Translations under genes and position numbers: made by a program
Notes under the pieces: model-generated
The model's database searches: none
The model's input: the letters and a program-made list of their open reading frames with translations, nothing else
What the model was told of the DNA's origin: nothing
Shown here: in pieces, positions 5,757 to 8,363 of the stretch
Position numbering within the stretch: the first letter of the stretch is position 1
Layout: each line of letters begins with the position of its first letter
Source of the DNA: Methanobrevibacter ruminantium
GTDB lineage: Archaea; Methanobacteriota; Methanobacteria; Methanobacteriales; Methanobacteriaceae
NCBI RefSeq assembly: GCF_016294135.1
Contig: NZ_JAEDCO010000052.1
Span: 1 to 8,363 of the forward strand
Reading direction: 5' to 3'
Length of the DNA: 8,363 nucleotides

Positions 5757-6011
5757 TTAAACTGTGATAGATTCCAATTTAGATAAGATTTCCCAAATTA
5801 AGGTTCTTGCATGAACTGGGATATTAGGGTCGTTACTGATTTCATCTAACTTTAAGATTACAGCACTAGCTCTTACAGTTGGATCTTCACTTTCATCATT
5901 TAATGTTTGGAAAGATTCATCTGCAGCTCTTCTGATATTACGTGGTACACTTGGGTTTTCCATAATATGTTTTAAAATTGCGGATACTTCTTCAAAAGTT
6001 TCGTTTACCAT
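5757..6011 (-). CDS. UPF0147 family protein
   Basis: An 84-aa protein found widely in archaea, of unknown function. It is predicted all-helical. Three short similar units can be seen: NPSVPRNIRRAA (19-30), EDPTVRASAVIL (42-53) and NDPNIPVHARTL (60-71). Each starts with a Pro-containing turn and continues into an amphipathic helix, as in small HEAT-like repeats; such surfaces usually serve protein binding (inference). Length is normal for the family. The ATG is supported by AGGGAGGAA on the minus strand (6017-6025), 5 bases upstream, the most complete Shine-Dalgarno site in the window and consistent with strong translation. A TATA box lies at 6058-6066. It appears to be a single-gene transcript. 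Confidence 0.94.
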   Translation of the reverse strand: MVNETFEEVSAILKHIMENPSVPRNIRRAADESFQTLNDESEDPTVRASAVILKLDEISNDPNIPVHARTLIWEILSKLESITV

Positions 6012-6057
6012 AATAATTCCTCCCTATTCATCAATTTTTGAAAATATTATCAAAATA

Positions 6058-6066
6058 AGTATAAAT
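6058..6066 (-). promoter_or_regulatory. TATA box of UPF0147
   Basis: GATTTATACTT on the minus strand covers this position. The expected start lies around 6035, about 25 bases before the ATG and just upstream of the strong Shine-Dalgarno site. Confidence 0.5.
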
Positions 6067-6148
6067 CAGTTTCAAAAAAAGTAAATAGTCAATAACAATA
6101 TAAAATATGCTTTTTAAAGTATATATATTTATGGTATATTGTTAGTAA

Positions 6149-6233
6149 ATTAAGAAATGATTATCTTTTTTAAGTTTTAATGAAAATTTTCTTTTGGATT
6201 AAGAAATCCTTATTCCTGTTTTTTAAGTTCAAA
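6149..6233 (+). repeat. Imperfect direct repeat upstream of the Panacea gene
   Basis: Two units, 6149-6180 and 6198-6233, start with ATTAAGAAAT and end with TTTTTTAAGTT followed by an A-rich triplet. Their inner 10-14 bases differ. They occupy the intergenic region 6012-6286, 54 bases before the Panacea start. They could be operator sites or simply chance in AT-rich DNA. Confidence 0.4.
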
Positions 6234-6286
6234 TAAAAAGTTTTTAATAATTAATAGGTGAAATATAATTTCAAAGAGGGTTTAAA

Positions 6287-6792
6287 ATGGACTTTGATAA
6301 GGATAAATTCAAGAATGTATTGCATTTCATCATCTACAAATGCGGTTTTAGAAATACTGTTGGAAGAACAGTGATTCACAAGCTGCTTTACTTTTCAGAC
6401 TTCAATTATTATAAGGAGTTCAACCAATCCATAACAAATGAATCCTACATAAAGAAGGAAAGAGGTCCTATGCCAATTCATTTTGAAATGGCTATAGAGA
6501 ATTGGTTGAGGAAAATAAGATAAGTTTAGGAAAGAGAAGATTGCCATGCGGCAAGATAATGAATAGATACTTTTCCCTAAAAGGGCCTGAAATGGATTTC
6601 AAAAAAGAGGAATTGATTTTAATCAATAAGGTCATTAAGAAATTGAGTCATTTAAACGGCAAGCAGATTGGGGAATATTCTCTATCAGATTACCCTGTAA
6701 AAAAGACTGAAGATAATGAGATCATTGAATATGGATTGGCATTATCTGGCAAGTCTAAAAGCAGAGATAAGGTTTTTGTAAAAATAAATTGA
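6287..6792 (+). pseudogene. Frameshifted Panacea (SocA-like, DUF4065) antitoxin-type gene
   Basis: The first part (6287-6523) encodes the N-terminal half of a Panacea domain: an initial helix, the hallmark IHKLLYFSDF (30-39) and the conserved ERGPMP (58-63). The frame then hits TAA at 6521. The rest of the domain continues in another frame up to TGA 6792, with KISLGKRRLPCG and a C-terminal part with LSHLNGKQIGEYSLSDYP. Adding one base right after 6502 restores a single frame of 168 aa (GAG AAT TTG GTT GAG GAA), the usual length of a one-domain Panacea protein. Panacea domains neutralise unrelated toxins in two-gene toxin-antitoxin systems, and SocA is a proteolytic adaptor antitoxin. No toxin-like gene adjoins it here. 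A weak GAGGG site precedes the ATG. It may be a real loss of function or a sequencing error. Confidence 0.82.
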
Positions 6793-6900
6793 AATATTCT
6801 ATTGAATGTAACTTATTTTCATATTAATAAAACTTCATAATATCCTTATTTTTTTAATTTTATCAAAAAATTAACTTTTTTTCTTTCATTGATAAGAATA

Positions 6901-6913
6901 TATTTATATATTG
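6901..6913 (+). promoter_or_regulatory. TATA box of the DUF2162-ExbB pair
   Basis: TATTTATATATTG lies about 65 bases before ATG 6975, giving a leader of about 43 bases. A second AT-rich candidate is at 6937-6945. The preceding part of the 182-base gap (6847-6882) contains two T-runs that probably terminate transcription of the Panacea gene. Confidence 0.5.
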
Positions 6914-6974
6914 TAATACATATTTTAAAACACTGATATATTATTAAATGATTTTTTGAATTACAGGTGTTTTT

Positions 6975-7688
6975 ATGGATATATTAAGTGCATTATGGCA
7001 ATTAGGTGTTTTTGCAGCTGTTATTTTATTTGGCACAAAGCTTGGAATAGCCAGTGGATTGGCAAATCTCTCAAAAAGGAATTTGGCTCTATTGTGTTTA
7101 GCTTATGGTGGAGGAATAATGCTTCTATCCGCTATCGCTTCCTTGTATACAAGCCAAATGACAGAAATAATTAACAGCTATAACTCTATTATTTACCTAA
7201 TCATGGCCATCATCATGATTTTTTCAGGAATATATACAATTAAGGAGTGGAAAAAACATGAAAACAACACCATGAGAACTACTAGAATGATTTTAGTTGC
7301 TCCTTGTCCCTGCTACTTTGGATCTATTTTAGCCAGCATTATAATGGCAGCTCCTACAATTGGATTAGGTGCATTTTCACTAAGTCAGTATGTTGCCATT
7401 GCAATGGTTTTGGTGATATTGCTAGGATATTTTGCATCTAATTTAATAGTTAAATTCCTTAAAAAGCCTTATCCAATCGTTATTGGAAATTTCATGCTGT
7501 TTTTAGGAATTTATTTCCTTTTGTCCTCTATATTGATACCTAATATAATTCAAGCATTCAATCAATCCATGAGATACATGACAATTCCTTCTTTAACTTC
7601 CTTGGCCTTGACATTTTTGCTTGCTATTGGAATTGCAATTATGGGAATCATGATTTCTCGAAGGAATGATTTTTTAATAAAGTTTTGA
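6975..7688 (+). CDS. DUF2162 family predicted transporter (polytopic membrane protein)
   Basis: A 237-aa, strongly hydrophobic protein with about seven membrane segments (near 5-30, 36-58, 70-88, 104-125, 136-158, 166-190 and 205-227). It resembles DUF2162, a methanogen family annotated as a predicted transporter and related in layout to LysE/CadD-type exporters. The motif APCPCYFGS (109-117) with CPC at 111-113 sits at the start of the fourth segment; paired Cys in a membrane suggest metal binding or redox use (inference). AGGTG at 6965-6969 lies 5 bases before the ATG. The ExbB-like gene begins 46 bases downstream on the same strand, so the two are probably cotranscribed. From memory, methanogens often keep DUF2162, an ExbB-like gene, DUF2149 and sometimes a CobN-like chelatase together. 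Substrate unknown. Confidence 0.83.
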   Translation: MDILSALWQLGVFAAVILFGTKLGIASGLANLSKRNLALLCLAYGGGIMLLSAIASLYTSQMTEIINSYNSIIYLIMAIIMIFSGIYTIKEWKKHENNTMRTTRMILVAPCPCYFGSILASIIMAAPTIGLGAFSLSQYVAIAMVLVILLGYFASNLIVKFLKKPYPIVIGNFMLFLGIYFLLSSILIPNIIQAFNQSMRYMTIPSLTSLALTFLLAIGIAIMGIMISRRNDFLIKF

Positions 7689-7734
7689 TTTTTTATAATT
7701 TTTTAAATTTATTTATTATTTTTTTGGTGGTGAA

Positions 7735-8363
7735 ATGGTAACGGTAATTCCAGGAAGTGATTTATTAACTTCTGCATTGAATGTCATATCTCAAAGTTTG
7801 CAGATACCAGTAATCATATTTCTATTGGCATTTGCAGTATTCGCAGTTTATATTATAGGAAGCCTTATCTCAGAATACAGTTCTCATAAGAAAGTGCCTG
7901 TTAAATTAGTCAGAGATTTGATTTATAGGATAGCTAATTGTGAGGACATAAATGATATTCAAGGCATTATAAAGAATGCTCCTATTCAACATTCTCAAAA
8001 AGTGGTTTTAATAGAGATTGCTAAGTCAAAAGACTTAAGAGAAGACACTAGACGTGCATTGGCTAGAAAGCTGTTTGAAGAGGAACAGGATAAGATTGAA
8101 AAGAATCTTCAAAAAACAGACATTGTAACAAAAATTGGACCTACCCTTGGATTGATGGGTACACTCATTCCAATGGGACCAGGGCTAGCTGCACTTGGAA
8201 GCGGAGATGTAAACACTCTTGCAAGCGCTATCATAGTTGCATTTGACACTACTGTTGTAGGTATTGGTTCAGGGGCAGTGGCTTATGTGGCTGGAAAGAT
8301 TCGCAGACGATGGTATGAACAGTATCTTTCCAATTTAGATGCTTTGGCTGACACTGTTTTGGA
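7735..8363 (+). CDS. MotA/TolQ/ExbB proton channel family protein (3' end outside window)
   Basis: The visible 209 residues lack a stop codon and continue beyond the window. ExbB/TolQ/MotA proteins form proton-conducting stators, together with an ExbD/TolR/MotB-like partner, that convert proton or sodium flow into work on another protein. TM1 is at about 24-46, followed by a cytoplasmic part with a charged helix (102-127). The diagnostic core is TDIVTKIGPTLGLMGTLIP (128-146) leading into TM2, and ASAIIVAFDTTVVGIGSG (163-180) in TM3, ending with the basic KIRRRW. The ATG is preceded by GGTGGTGA at 7726-7733; spacing is short, but pairing of the first GGTG gives a normal distance. It lies 46 bases after DUF2162. 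A partner protein is expected just downstream of the window (inference). Archaea lack an outer membrane in this group, so the task differs from TonB transport. Confidence 0.93.
   Translation, partial: MVTVIPGSDLLTSALNVISQSLQIPVIIFLLAFAVFAVYIIGSLISEYSSHKKVPVKLVRDLIYRIANCEDINDIQGIIKNAPIQHSQKVVLIEIAKSKDLREDTRRALARKLFEEEQDKIEKNLQKTDIVTKIGPTLGLMGTLIPMGPGLAALGSGDVNTLASAIIVAFDTTVVGIGSGAVAYVAGKIRRRWYEQYLSNLDALADTVL

Noticed and set aside
6495..6525. Programmed -1 frameshifting to join the two Panacea halves
   Set aside because: No X-XXY-YYZ slippery heptamer exists in the overlap, and the Lys codon AAA would slip onto GAA with a mismatch. No clear downstream pseudoknot is visible.
6956..7174. A 72-codon open frame on the plus strand overlapping the DUF2162 start
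   Set aside because: It shares the DNA of the membrane protein in another frame; DUF2162 has the Shine-Dalgarno site and the hydrophobic segments.
2794..8363. A functional cobalamin gene cluster linking cbiB with DUF2162-ExbB
   Set aside because: The genes are over 3 kb apart, with a convergent minus-strand block between them and independent promoters. A link remains only a possibility based on genes outside the window.

Overview
The window looks like a piece of the chromosome of an AT-rich methanogenic archaeon of the order Methanobacteriales, most likely Methanobrevibacter or a close relative. The case rests on three things: an archaeal Orc1/Cdc6 initiator, an archaea-specific UPF0147 protein and an archaeal cbiB; archaeal TATA boxes and GGTGAT-type Shine-Dalgarno sites; and copies of TTTACACTTGAAA, the mini-origin-recognition-box sequence described for Methanothermobacter Cdc6-1.

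Layout. Positions 33-1202 (minus) encode Orc1/Cdc6. It is followed on its upstream side by about 1 kb of gene-free, very AT-rich DNA (1212-2196) that has the structure of a replication origin: one exact mini-ORB, several near matches in both orientations, a 39-bp direct repeat that carries two of them exactly 157 bp apart, an 18-bp palindrome made of two face-to-face ORB half sites, and an A-rich flank. Next come a DUF2299-like small protein (minus) and, divergently, the cobalamin enzyme cbiB (plus), which ends in a stem-loop terminator. A minus-strand group follows: an ARPP-1-type protein, a stand-alone HIRAN-domain protein and UPF0147. Each has its own TATA box, and the gap between HIRAN and UPF0147 contains a second exact mini-ORB 3.7 kb from the origin. 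Then, on the plus strand, there is a Panacea (SocA-like, DUF4065) antitoxin-type gene broken by a single frameshift, a DUF2162 membrane protein with an intramembrane CPC motif, and the start of a MotA/TolQ/ExbB proton-channel gene that runs off the window.

How the parts may work together. Orc1/Cdc6 and the repeats beside it form a cis-acting initiator-origin pair. DUF2162 and the ExbB-like gene form a likely membrane module, an energised transport or envelope system of unknown substrate. cbiB lies in the same window but there is no sequence proof that it is linked to that module. The HIRAN and ARPP-1 proteins are uncharacterised accessory genes beside an origin. Several gene starts are placed by strong Shine-Dalgarno sites rather than by the longest open frame: orc1 at 1202, ARPP-1 at GTG 4993, HIRAN at 5440 and cbiB at 2794.
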